From positions 1-47,547 of the forward strand of contig CANJID010000031.1 in NCBI GenBank assembly GCA_947474395.1: 47,547 bases of DNA, written 5' to 3'. Both the position numbers and the translations under genes were made by a program. Below, one piece after another: positions 1 through 6,596 of the stretch. Numbering within the stretch: position 1 is the first letter of the stretch; each line of letters opens with the position of its first letter. The DNA is from Caulobacterales bacterium (GTDB taxonomy: Bacteria > Pseudomonadota > Alphaproteobacteria > Caulobacterales > Caulobacteraceae). A model generated the notes under the pieces. It was not told where the DNA came from, made no database searches, and saw nothing but the letters and a program-made list of their open reading frames with translations.

Positions 1-312
1 GTCGCGGACTTCATCGAGAAACCCTTCGACGACGAGGTGATGCTGGGCGCCCTGCGGTCGGCCTTCGCCCGGGGCGTCGGTCAGGGCAGGGCCTCGGCCG
101 AGAACGCCGCGGTGCGGGAGCGCCTGGAGACCCTGTCGGCCCGCGAGCGCCAGGTCCTGGACGGACTGGTCGCGGGCCACGCCAATAAGGTGATCGCCTA
201 CGATCTCGGCATCAGCCCGCGCACCGTCGAGGTCTACCGGGCCAACGTCATGACCAAGATGCAGGCCGCCAGCCTGTCGGACCTGGTGCGGATGACCATC
301 ACCGCCGGGTGA
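1..312 (+). CDS. fixJ: FixJ-type two-component response regulator, C-terminal part (5' end outside window)
   Basis: Reading frame 1 is open from the first base, so the gene begins upstream; 103 residues are visible. It opens with the end of a receiver domain, including the conserved Lys-Pro pair in ADFIEKPF that closes the phospho-acceptor pocket. After a linker comes a LuxR/FixJ helix-turn-helix, with LSARERQVL at its start and the recognition segment SPRTVEVYRANV near the end. This recognition segment is close to that of FixJ, which activates fixK and microaerobic genes when phosphorylated by an oxygen-sensing kinase such as FixL. The kinase is not visible and would lie outside the window. 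The next gene is a receiver-only protein on the same strand. FixJ is the best family call, but a paralogue with another role is possible because most of the receiver cannot be seen. Confidence 0.8.
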   Translation, partial: VADFIEKPFDDEVMLGALRSAFARGVGQGRASAENAAVRERLETLSARERQVLDGLVAGHANKVIAYDLGISPRTVEVYRANVMTKMQAASLSDLVRMTITAG

Positions 313-394
313 GGGGCTTGAGCCAGATCAAGTCGCCCGCAAGAGCCCCCGGCTAGGGTGCGCGACGGCCCATCGGCTGCGAGGCGCGTGCGGC

Positions 395-787
395 ATGTCT
401 TCTCCCCCTGGCGGCGACCAGACGGTAATCCTCGTGGAGGACGACACCCCTCTGCGCGGCGCCCTGGCCTTCATGTTCGAGACCGACGGCTTTCTTGTGC
501 GGGCCTTCGGCAGCGCCGAGGCGGCCCTCGACTACGGGCCCTTCCCGGATCGGAGCTGCCTGGTGGTGGACTACATCCTGCCGCAGATGGACGGCCTGTC
601 GTTCCTGCGCCGGGTAGGCGAGGGGCGCGATCCGCCTCCCTCGATCCTGATCACCAGTCATCCGAGCGCCGTCCTGCGCAACCAAGCCGCCGAAGCCGGG
701 GTTACGATCGTCGAGAAGCCGCTGCTGCACGACGACCTGGTCGAAGGCGTGCGTTACCTGCTCGCCGCGCGCCGACCGTCGGCTTGA
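395..787 (+). CDS. single-domain response regulator (CheY-like receiver only)
   Basis: A 130-residue stand-alone receiver domain with all key residues: the acidic pair Asp16/Asp17 in ILVEDD, phospho-acceptor Asp59 in VVDYILP, Thr87/Ser88 in ITSH, and Lys108 in VEKPL. No output domain follows, so it probably acts as a phosphate sink, a phospho-relay partner or a binding regulator. It lies 82 bases after the fixJ-like gene on the same strand and resembles FixJ-family receivers (QMDGLSFL after the Asp), which suggests that it belongs to the same signalling unit. The ATG at 395 is chosen because the domain starts about ten residues later; only a weak GAGG lies upstream. Its partner kinase is unknown. 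Confidence 0.85.
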   Translation: MSSPPGGDQTVILVEDDTPLRGALAFMFETDGFLVRAFGSAEAALDYGPFPDRSCLVVDYILPQMDGLSFLRRVGEGRDPPPSILITSHPSAVLRNQAAEAGVTIVEKPLLHDDLVEGVRYLLAARRPSA

Positions 788-866
788 CCGAGGTCAAGGG
801 CCAACGCCCTTCGCCGTGCTAGCCATTGAGAATTGGCTCGGCCCAGTTCGAGTCTTGGAGCGAACC

Positions 867-1232
867 ATGAAGAGATCAGACCGTCGCCTCGCGCCCCTGG
901 CGGCCGCCCTCTGCTTCGCCGCCGCGACAGCCCAGGCCGCGAGCGTCGACAATGGCAAGAACCTCGCCGAACGCAACTGCGCCCCCTGCCACGCGATCGG
1001 AGCCAAGGGGGAGAGCACCAACCCCATATCGCCGCCGTTCCGGGACATCCACCTGCGCTATCGCCCCGCGGACCTGGGCGAAATCTTCCAGGGCGGGCTG
1101 CTGACCCACCACCCGGCCATGCCCGAGTTCCGCTTCAACCTGCGAGAGCTGGAGGACATCGCCGCCTACATGCAGAGCGTCGAGACTGTCGGGGAAGCCC
1201 GGCTCGTGGTTCCGCGAGGCCATCGGCCGTGA
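867..1232 (+). CDS. small periplasmic c-type cytochrome
   Basis: A 121-residue class I cytochrome c. Residues 1-25 form a Sec signal peptide with an Ala-rich core ending TAQAAS. The haem-binding motif is CAPCH at 38-42, and Met85 in HPAMPEF is the likely axial ligand. The ATG at 867 is preferred to upstream alternatives because it starts the signal peptide and has GGAG at 857-860. The gene overlaps the next cytochrome gene by four bases (GTGA), so the two are translationally coupled. Proteins of this kind carry electrons in the periplasm. The molybdenum hydroxylase genes downstream (2119-4921) are a plausible electron source, because related Ior-type enzymes often pass electrons to c-type cytochromes; that link is inferred from position only. 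Confidence 0.85.
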   Translation: MKRSDRRLAPLAAALCFAAATAQAASVDNGKNLAERNCAPCHAIGAKGESTNPISPPFRDIHLRYRPADLGEIFQGGLLTHHPAMPEFRFNLRELEDIAAYMQSVETVGEARLVVPRGHRP

Positions 1233-1489
1233 CGAAGGGGCTGCGCTTCCCGGTTCTCGCCGGGGTCCTCGGCGCCGCTTTGCTGGCGACCTCGGCCCAC
1301 GCCGGCCAATCCAGGCAGGAGGCGCAGGGCCGCGCCGTGGTCCAGGCGCGCTGCGCCGCCTGCCATGCCGTGACGAAGACGGGGGAGAGCCCCAATCCCG
1401 CAGCGCCGCCCTTCCGGCGGCTCCATGAGACCTATCCGGTGGCCGACGTGATCTCGGCGATCTCCCGGTATCCGGCGTCGTGGAAATAA
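1229..1489 (+). pseudogene. second small c-type cytochrome, 3'-truncated by a junction with a sigma-factor gene
   Basis: Starts at GTG 1229, overlapping the stop of the preceding cytochrome. Residues 1-26 form a signal peptide and CAACH at 42-46 binds haem. It is a paralogue of the gene before it: TGESPNPAAPPFR here matches KGESTNPISPPFR there. The likeness ends after ETYPVAD (around base 1447). The last 13 residues, [13 protein letters not shown], are simply the antisense of the sigma-factor gene on the other strand. The usual second half, with the axial Met of the M-P-E-F type, is therefore missing. It is probably not a working cytochrome. A deletion that fused two convergent genes is the simplest explanation. 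Confidence 0.75.
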
Positions 1490-1956
1490 GTCAGATCGAC
1501 CACCGCGCGGTGGTCGGCCGAGAGGCCCGCCAGGGCGTCGAGCAGGGCGGTGCGGGTCTGGCTTTGGCCGAGGCTCCGTTCGGGGCCCGGCTCGTCGCTT
1601 TCCCGGTTTCCGGCCTGCGCGTCTTCCATCGGTTCGTCCGTTTTCTGTCGGGCCTTCAACGCCTTGCGGTAGGCGATGGCGAAGACCCAGGTGGATACCT
1701 TGCTGGCGCCCGAATAGCCGTCGGGGCGGCGCCACACCGCCAGCAGGGTGTCGTTGACCACTTCCTCGACCACCTCGGGCTTGCGCACCAGGTTGGCCGC
1801 GAACCGCGTCAGACGCGGGTGGTAAAGCCGGTACAGGTCCTCGAAAGCCCGCAGGTCCCCGTCCGCCACGCGGCGGAGCAGGCGCGCCTCATCCTGCGCG
1901 TTCCGCTGGGCGGACGCGCCGGCTTCGCCACCGGGGGCGCTCTGACTGCGCACCAT
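1432..1956 (-). pseudogene. ECF RNA polymerase sigma factor, 3'-truncated in region 4
   Basis: 174 codons remain. Sigma region 2 is intact at about residues 26-105 ([17 protein letters not shown], then DTLLAVWRR and [13 protein letters not shown]). Region 4 begins at about 138 ([15 protein letters not shown]) but the frame leaves the family after GYREIAEI at about 169 and stops five codons later. The helix-turn-helix that reads the -35 element is therefore absent. The last codons come from the cytochrome gene on the opposite strand. Start ATG 1956 has GGGGAAG upstream. Sigma factors of this type usually sit next to a zinc-finger anti-sigma gene, and none is present. Probably inactive, unless the lost part matters less than in known relatives. 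Confidence 0.8.
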
Positions 1957-2118
1957 CCGACTTCCCCTACGCCTCCCGTAAGTGTCGCCCAGGCGGCCAA
2001 CAGTTCAAAGGGGCGTGCGTTTTCGTCTCTCAAGGTAGGCTGGCCCCAGCCTCGCGGCGGCGATAGCCTCACCTCCAGAGCCGCTGAAGCGGCCACGCGT
2101 GCCCTAGGGAAGGAAGCC
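1957..2118. promoter_or_regulatory. divergent intergenic region
   Basis: This 162-base gap separates the truncated sigma gene (minus) from the hydroxylase operon (plus), so promoters for both should lie here. A purine-rich AAGGAAG close to 2110-2116 is the ribosome binding site for the plus-strand gene. I cannot assign -35 and -10 boxes with confidence. Confidence 0.4.
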
Positions 2119-2577
2119 ATGGCGTTCGAGCTGACCGTGAACGGTCGGCGGCACAGGGTCGACGCCGACCCGGATACGCCGCTGCTCTGGATCATCCGCG
2201 ACCAAATCGGGCTGACCGGGACCAAGTTCAGCTGCGGCATCGGCCAGTGCGGCGCCTGCACCGTGCACCTAGACGGCAAGCCGGTGCGCTCCTGCAGCCT
2301 CAAGGCAGGGCTGGCGGCCGGCAAGCAGATCACCACCATCGAAGGAATTTCGAAGGACGGCACGCACCCGATCCAGGAGGCCTGGAAGGCGTTCGACGCG
2401 CCCCAGTGCGGCTACTGCCAGTCGGGCATGATCATGGCCTCGCTGGCCCTGCTGAAGCAGAATCCCAGGCCCAACGACGCCGATATCGACGCGGCGGTGA
2501 CCAACGCCTGCCGCTGCGGGACCTACCACCGCATCCGCAAGGCCATCCACCGGGCCGCCGAGCTGATGAGGGCCTGA
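2119..2577 (+). CDS. iorA: molybdenum hydroxylase small subunit, (2Fe-2S) protein (isoquinoline 1-oxidoreductase alpha type)
   Basis: A 152-residue iron-sulfur subunit of the xanthine dehydrogenase/aldehyde oxidase family. It passes electrons from the molybdenum site to an acceptor. The N-terminal plant-ferredoxin-like cluster has Cys39, Cys44, Cys47 and Cys59 ([14 protein letters not shown], then SCS). The C-terminal helical cluster domain has Cys97, Cys100, Cys131 and Cys133 (QCGYCQSG and [12 protein letters not shown]). All eight ligands are present. The ATG at 2119 follows AAGGAAG. The stop is one base before the GTG of the large subunit, so the two are co-translated. The subunit has no signal of its own and probably leaves the cell by piggy-back with the Tat-bearing large subunit. 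The true substrate cannot be read from sequence. Confidence 0.88.
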   Translation: MAFELTVNGRRHRVDADPDTPLLWIIRDQIGLTGTKFSCGIGQCGACTVHLDGKPVRSCSLKAGLAAGKQITTIEGISKDGTHPIQEAWKAFDAPQCGYCQSGMIMASLALLKQNPRPNDADIDAAVTNACRCGTYHRIRKAIHRAAELMRA

Positions 2578-2578
2578 G

Positions 2579-4921
2579 GTGGGGGTGGACCGTCGCAAAT
2601 TCCTCAAGGCGAGCGCCGCGGCCGGCGCGCCCTTCGTGCTGGGCTTATGGATTCCGCCCAAGCCGGCCATGGCGGGCGTCGCGGCCCCGCCGGGGGCGTC
2701 CTGGGACCGGGAGCCGCCGGTCCCCGAGGTCAACGCCTGGATCGTCATCCAGCCGGACGACACGGTGATCGTCCGCATCGCCCAGACCGAGATCGGCCAG
2801 GGGGTCTGGACCTCCTGCGCCATGATGATCTGCGAGGAGCTGCAGTGCGACTGGAAGAAGGTCCGTCCCGAATACGCCTCCTCCAACCGCGACGCCCGCG
2901 AACAGGCCCCGGCCTGGACCCTGAAGGTTCCGGGCGACGGCGCCCAGGACCCGACGGGGGGCGGGACTCCGAATATGGGCGCGCCTGCCACGCGCAACCG
3001 GCCGGGCGGACTTGGTGTTCCCGACAGCCTCTACCGGCGGATGCGCACCAACGCCGCGGCCTCGGTGGCCGACGGCCGCTACTATCAGCAACTGGCGGGG
3101 GCTGAGGCGCGCGAACGCCTGTTGCTGGCCGCCGCCAGGCTCTGGAACGCGCCAGTCGGCGAGCTGGTCGCCAAGGACAGCGTCATCACCCACGCCAAGA
3201 GCCGGCGGCGGACCACCTACGGCAAGGTCGCCCACCTGGCGGCCGCGACGCCCCACCCGAACCCCGAGGCCATCCGCATCAAGGCCGCGGACCAGTGGAC
3301 CCTGATGGGGACCGAGCAGAAGAACCTCGACGTGCCGGACAAGGTGATGGGACGGATTGTCTACGGCATCGACGTCAAGGTCCCCGGGATGAAGTGGGCG
3401 GCGGTGAAGGCCTGCCCCGTCTACGGCGGGGACGTTAAGTCCTTCGACTTCGAGGCGATCCGCGGCCGGCCGGGGGTGATCTCGGCCATGCAGTTCGGCA
3501 TCCCCGACCCCAAGCTCCTGCGCAACCACACCTTCTCCGGCGGGGTGGCGGTGATCGCCGAGAGCTGGTGGCAGGCCAAGACCGCCCTCGACGCCATGCC
3601 GATCGAGTGGGCCATCCCGCCCAAGGAAGGCGCCTTCAACACCCAGAACATGCATGCGGCGCTGATCGCCTCCCTGGACGAGCCGGGACGGACGCGGGTG
3701 AACCTCGGGGACGTGGACAAGGCCTTCGCCGGCGCGGCGAAGATCGTTGAGGCGACCTATTCGACGCCCTACCTCGCCCGCGCCCGCATGGAGCCCGGCA
3801 ACGCCACGGTGCTTGTGACCGACGACCGGGTCGACCTTTGGATCGGCGACCAGAGCCCGCAGGAGACCCGCTACAGCGCCTCCCAGATCACCGGCATCCC
3901 GGAGAAGGACGTCTATCTGCACCTCTGCCACCTCGGCGGCGGCTATGGCCGCAACGGCAACGGTCCGCAGGCCGAGCAGGCGATCATGATCGCCAACGCC
4001 CATCGCGGCACGCCCATCCACATGCTGTGGACGCGGGAGGAGGACTTCATCGGCACCACCTACCGGGCCATGAGCGTGGCGCGGCTGAAGGCGGCGCTGG
4101 ACGCGGACGGCTGGCCCATCGCCATCGAAGTCAGGATCGGGATGGACAAGGAGGGCTTCGGCCCTGACGCCTCCTTCAACGGGGTCTCGCGCTACTTCAC
4201 GCCGAACTACCGCTTCTCCACCCACACCACGACGTTCCACGTGCCGGTCGGCACCCGGCGGGGGGTGGGCCAGGCGGCGAACGAGTTCTACCGCGAGAGC
4301 TTCCTCAACGAGCTGGCCCACGCGGCGGGCAAGGACCCCTACCTCTACCGGCGCGAGCTGATCGGGCGGACGAACCTTCCCTACAAGGCCGACATGATCA
4401 AAGCCTTGGACATGGCCGCCGAGATGTCCGGCTGGGGCACGCCCCTGCCCAAGGGCAAGGTGCGGGCGATCGCCCTGGAGGAGCGGGGCGGGGAGACCAA
4501 GGGCGCGGCGACCATCAGCGCCATGGTCCACACGGTTTCGCTGAGCCCGTCGGGGGACATCAAGCTTGAGCGGGTCGATGTGGCCCACGAGGAGGGCTTC
4601 GGCTTCATCAACCCGCTCTCGGTCAGGAAGCAGATCGAGGGCCAGATCCACTGGTTCTACAACGACGCGGTCCACCAGGCGGCAAACCTGGAGAACGGCC
4701 GGATCGTCGAGAACAACTTCGACCGCTTCCCGATCTCGCGCATGGCGGAGGACCCGCCGGAGCTGAACATCAGGTTCTTCAAGACGGGCCACTGGCTGAT
4801 CGGCATGGGGCATGACCGCGCCACATCGGTGCAGTCGGCCATCGCCGAGGCGATCGCCCAGACCAGCGGCAAGCGGATCCGCGACCTGCCCTTCAACACA
4901 CACGACCTGAGCTGGAGCTGA
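2579..4921 (+). CDS. iorB: molybdenum hydroxylase large subunit, molybdopterin-binding (isoquinoline 1-oxidoreductase beta type)
   Basis: A 780-residue catalytic subunit, starting at GTG 2579 (GTG 2585 also possible). A twin-arginine signal DRRKFLK is followed by a hydrophobic stretch to about residue 33, so the enzyme acts in the periplasm. The hammerhead-type domain is at about 230-330 and the molybdopterin-binding part follows, with HLGGGYGRNGNG at about 455 and the family segment ESFLNELAHAAGKDPY at about 575. Such enzymes hydroxylate N-heterocycles or aldehydes with water as the oxygen source. Odd point: near the C-terminus the family normally has a G-x-G-E motif whose Glu is the catalytic base. 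Here residues 742-745 read GMGH and are followed by DRATSVQSAIAEA, so that Glu appears to be replaced. This may mean altered or lost hydroxylase activity. It pairs with the small subunit upstream. Confidence 0.85.
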   Translation: MGVDRRKFLKASAAAGAPFVLGLWIPPKPAMAGVAAPPGASWDREPPVPEVNAWIVIQPDDTVIVRIAQTEIGQGVWTSCAMMICEELQCDWKKVRPEYASSNRDAREQAPAWTLKVPGDGAQDPTGGGTPNMGAPATRNRPGGLGVPDSLYRRMRTNAAASVADGRYYQQLAGAEARERLLLAAARLWNAPVGELVAKDSVITHAKSRRRTTYGKVAHLAAATPHPNPEAIRIKAADQWTLMGTEQKNLDVPDKVMGRIVYGIDVKVPGMKWAAVKACPVYGGDVKSFDFEAIRGRPGVISAMQFGIPDPKLLRNHTFSGGVAVIAESWWQAKTALDAMPIEWAIPPKEGAFNTQNMHAALIASLDEPGRTRVNLGDVDKAFAGAAKIVEATYSTPYLARARMEPGNATVLVTDDRVDLWIGDQSPQETRYSASQITGIPEKDVYLHLCHLGGGYGRNGNGPQAEQAIMIANAHRGTPIHMLWTREEDFIGTTYRAMSVARLKAALDADGWPIAIEVRIGMDKEGFGPDASFNGVSRYFTPNYRFSTHTTTFHVPVGTRRGVGQAANEFYRESFLNELAHAAGKDPYLYRRELIGRTNLPYKADMIKALDMAAEMSGWGTPLPKGKVRAIALEERGGETKGAATISAMVHTVSLSPSGDIKLERVDVAHEEGFGFINPLSVRKQIEGQIHWFYNDAVHQAANLENGRIVENNFDRFPISRMAEDPPELNIRFFKTGHWLIGMGHDRATSVQSAIAEAIAQTSGKRIRDLPFNTHDLSWS
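4901..4919 (+). repeat. 19-base direct repeat, copy 1 (end of the large-subunit gene)
   Basis: CACGACCTGAGCTGGAGCT encodes the last residues of the large hydroxylase subunit (HDLSWS). The same sequence with one mismatch recurs at 5361-5379, exactly 460 bases on, after the next gene. The two copies bracket the small secreted-protein gene. Confidence 0.85.
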
Positions 4922-4923
4922 CG

Positions 4924-5337
4924 ATGAAGACCCTGGCCGCAATGATCGCCCTGGCCCTGTTGGCGCCGGCCGCGTCCTTCGCCGCCGCGCCCGCTCCGAC
5001 AGCTGCGCCCGCAGGGCCGCCGCCCGCGGACCTGTCCGGAACCTGGGCGGCCGTCGGCGTCCTGGGCCCGGGCGAGCCCGCCACCCCCGTCTGCACATTC
5101 CAGCAGGCCCTCGAGATGATCCGGGGCAGTTGCAAGGGCCCCCACGCCATCGGCCTCGCCGAAGGGACCGTGAAGGGCCGCGCGGTCTCCTGGACGTGGA
5201 AGCCCGAGCCCTACACCCCCGGCACGCCCGCCGGCGCCACCGCGACCTTCGACGGGACCCTGGGCGCGGACAACGTCATCACCGGGTCCATGTCCATGCT
5301 CGGCCGGACCGGAACCCTGACCGCGAAGAAGCAGTGA
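4924..5337 (+). CDS. small secreted protein of unknown function
   Basis: A 137-residue exported protein. Residues 1-22 form a signal peptide (MKTLAAMIALALLAP then AASFAAA), followed by an Ala/Pro-rich linker to about 35. The mature part begins DLSGTW and contains alternating short strands with many Gly and Thr, ending GRTGTLTAKK. This looks like a small beta-sandwich or lipocalin-like barrel. Two cysteines (in PVCTFQQ and RGSCKG) could form a disulfide. It starts two bases after the hydroxylase stop, so it is probably co-transcribed with it. I do not recognise a named family. It is flanked by a 19-base direct repeat derived from the end of the hydroxylase gene, which suggests that it entered the operon by duplication or insertion. 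Confidence 0.7.
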   Translation: MKTLAAMIALALLAPAASFAAAPAPTAAPAGPPPADLSGTWAAVGVLGPGEPATPVCTFQQALEMIRGSCKGPHAIGLAEGTVKGRAVSWTWKPEPYTPGTPAGATATFDGTLGADNVITGSMSMLGRTGTLTAKKQ

Positions 5338-5342
5338 CCGCC

Positions 5343-5361
5343 GGGCGGCGCACCGCCGCCC
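5343..5361 (+). terminator. GC-rich hairpin after the hydroxylase operon
   Basis: GGGCGGCG, a CAC loop and CGCCGCCC form an 8-bp perfect stem just after the stop at 5337. No U-run follows, so it is not a classic intrinsic terminator, but it may slow or end transcription or protect the 3' end. Confidence 0.35.
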
Positions 5362-5379
5362 ACGACCTGAGCTGAAGCT
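5361..5379 (+). repeat. 19-base direct repeat, copy 2
   Basis: CACGACCTGAGCTGAAGCT differs at one position from 4901-4919. In the frame matching copy 1 it reads HDLS then stop, like the end of the large hydroxylase subunit. It is noncoding here and looks like a scar of the event that placed the small secreted-protein gene between the copies. Confidence 0.8.
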
Positions 5380-5444
5380 AGTTCCCCGTAAGCGTTGCGT
5401 ACCCGGCCCCGGCCGGCTCCCGACCCTCGCGATGGGAAGAGCGA

Positions 5445-6596
5445 ATGGCTGCGATCAGGCTGGGTGTCGAAGGCTGGCGGTTCATTCCGCACTCCTATGC
5501 CATCGTGAACCAGTACCAATGCGCCGAGCTGGCCAGGCGGATGGACGTGAGGCTCTGCCACCGGGACCTCGCCTACTACCGGACGGACTGGGCGCCCCAG
5601 CGGGGGCTCTTGCCCCCCGCGGTGGAGCAGCGGAGCGCGAGCCTTGCGGCCTGCGCTGCCGGCGCGCCCCTCGACGCGGTCTATCGGATCAGCCAGCCCC
5701 TTCATTTCGAGCGCGAGCAGGAGAACCAGTTCGTCTTCGCCACCTTCGAGAACGGCGGCGGGCTGATCGACGTGCTCGGCTGGACCAGCCTTGAAGAGGC
5801 GCACCGGGTCAGCGGGGCGACCATCATCACCCCCTCGCAGTGGTCGAAGGACGGGCTGATCCGTTTCGGCGCGGCGGCCGAGCGCATCCGCGTCGTTCCG
5901 CACGGCTTCGATCCGACGGTGTTCCGGCCGCTGCCTGAGCCGGAGCGCGCGGCGATCCGCCGCCAATTCGGGCTGGAGGGGCGCTTCGTCTTCCTCTCGG
6001 TCGGGGCCATGACCGAGAACAAGGGGATGAAGGCCCTGTTGCGCGCGTTCGCCGCCATCGCCCCGACCCATCCGCAGGCCGTGCTGTTGCTGAAGGGCTC
6101 GGACGGCCTCTTCCCGTCCCATGAGCTGTTGTCCCAGGCCATGGTCGAGACGGGCACGACCCACCTGGAGGACCGGCTGATCTACACCGGCGAGACCCGG
6201 CCGCTGGCGGACGTGGCCGGCCTGCTCCAGATCGCCGACTGCTATCTGGCGCCCTACCGCGCCGAGGCGTTCTGCATGCCGGTGCTGGAGGCCGCCGCCT
6301 GCGGGCTGCCCTCCATCGCCAGCGGCGGCGGGCCGACCGACGAGTTCACCGACCCGTCCTTCTGCCTGCGCATCCAGGGCGGCGCCGTCGACTTCCCCAT
6401 CGCGGACACCGGCTTCATGGGGCGCGAGCTGAACCCCGATCCCAGCCACTTGGCGAACCTCATGGCCCGGGTCGTCCGCGACCGGGGCTTCCGCGACGGG
6501 GCCCGGCAGAGGGGCCCGGCGCATGTCGCGGGGTATACCTGGGAGAAGGTGACGGACCGGCTGGTCGCGGCGATCCGGGAGACTATCGGCGCCTAG
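5445..6596 (+). CDS. glycosyltransferase, GT-B fold, family 1/4-like
   Basis: A 383-residue retaining-type glycosyltransferase. The C-terminal Rossmann domain starts at about 180 with FVFLSVGAMTENKGMKALL, the usual strand-helix of GT4-like enzymes. It holds the nucleotide-sugar E-x7-E motif at Glu274 and Glu282 (AEAFCMPVLEAAACG), followed by GLPSIASGGG. The acceptor half contains VVPHGFDPTVF at about 150. No membrane segment is visible, so it is cytosolic or peripheral. The ATG at 5445 follows a GGGAAGAG-like site. The stop overlaps the stop of the facing gene through a shared CTAG (6593-6596). Donor and acceptor cannot be named from sequence. Proximity to the lipid genes downstream might mean lipid glycosylation, but it is not in their operon. 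Confidence 0.85.
   Translation: MAAIRLGVEGWRFIPHSYAIVNQYQCAELARRMDVRLCHRDLAYYRTDWAPQRGLLPPAVEQRSASLAACAAGAPLDAVYRISQPLHFEREQENQFVFATFENGGGLIDVLGWTSLEEAHRVSGATIITPSQWSKDGLIRFGAAAERIRVVPHGFDPTVFRPLPEPERAAIRRQFGLEGRFVFLSVGAMTENKGMKALLRAFAAIAPTHPQAVLLLKGSDGLFPSHELLSQAMVETGTTHLEDRLIYTGETRPLADVAGLLQIADCYLAPYRAEAFCMPVLEAAACGLPSIASGGGPTDEFTDPSFCLRIQGGAVDFPIADTGFMGRELNPDPSHLANLMARVVRDRGFRDGARQRGPAHVAGYTWEKVTDRLVAAIRETIGA

Noticed and set aside
1480-2118. N-terminal extension of the iron-sulfur subunit by about 210 codons
   Set aside because: That part is antisense to the sigma gene. The ATG at 2119 with AAGGAAG starts exactly at the conserved ferredoxin-like domain.
2645-5098. Long open frame (about 800 codons) on the minus strand
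   Set aside because: It is antisense to the molybdenum hydroxylase large subunit, has the Arg/Gly/Asp-rich composition of a GC-rich shadow frame and no family motif.
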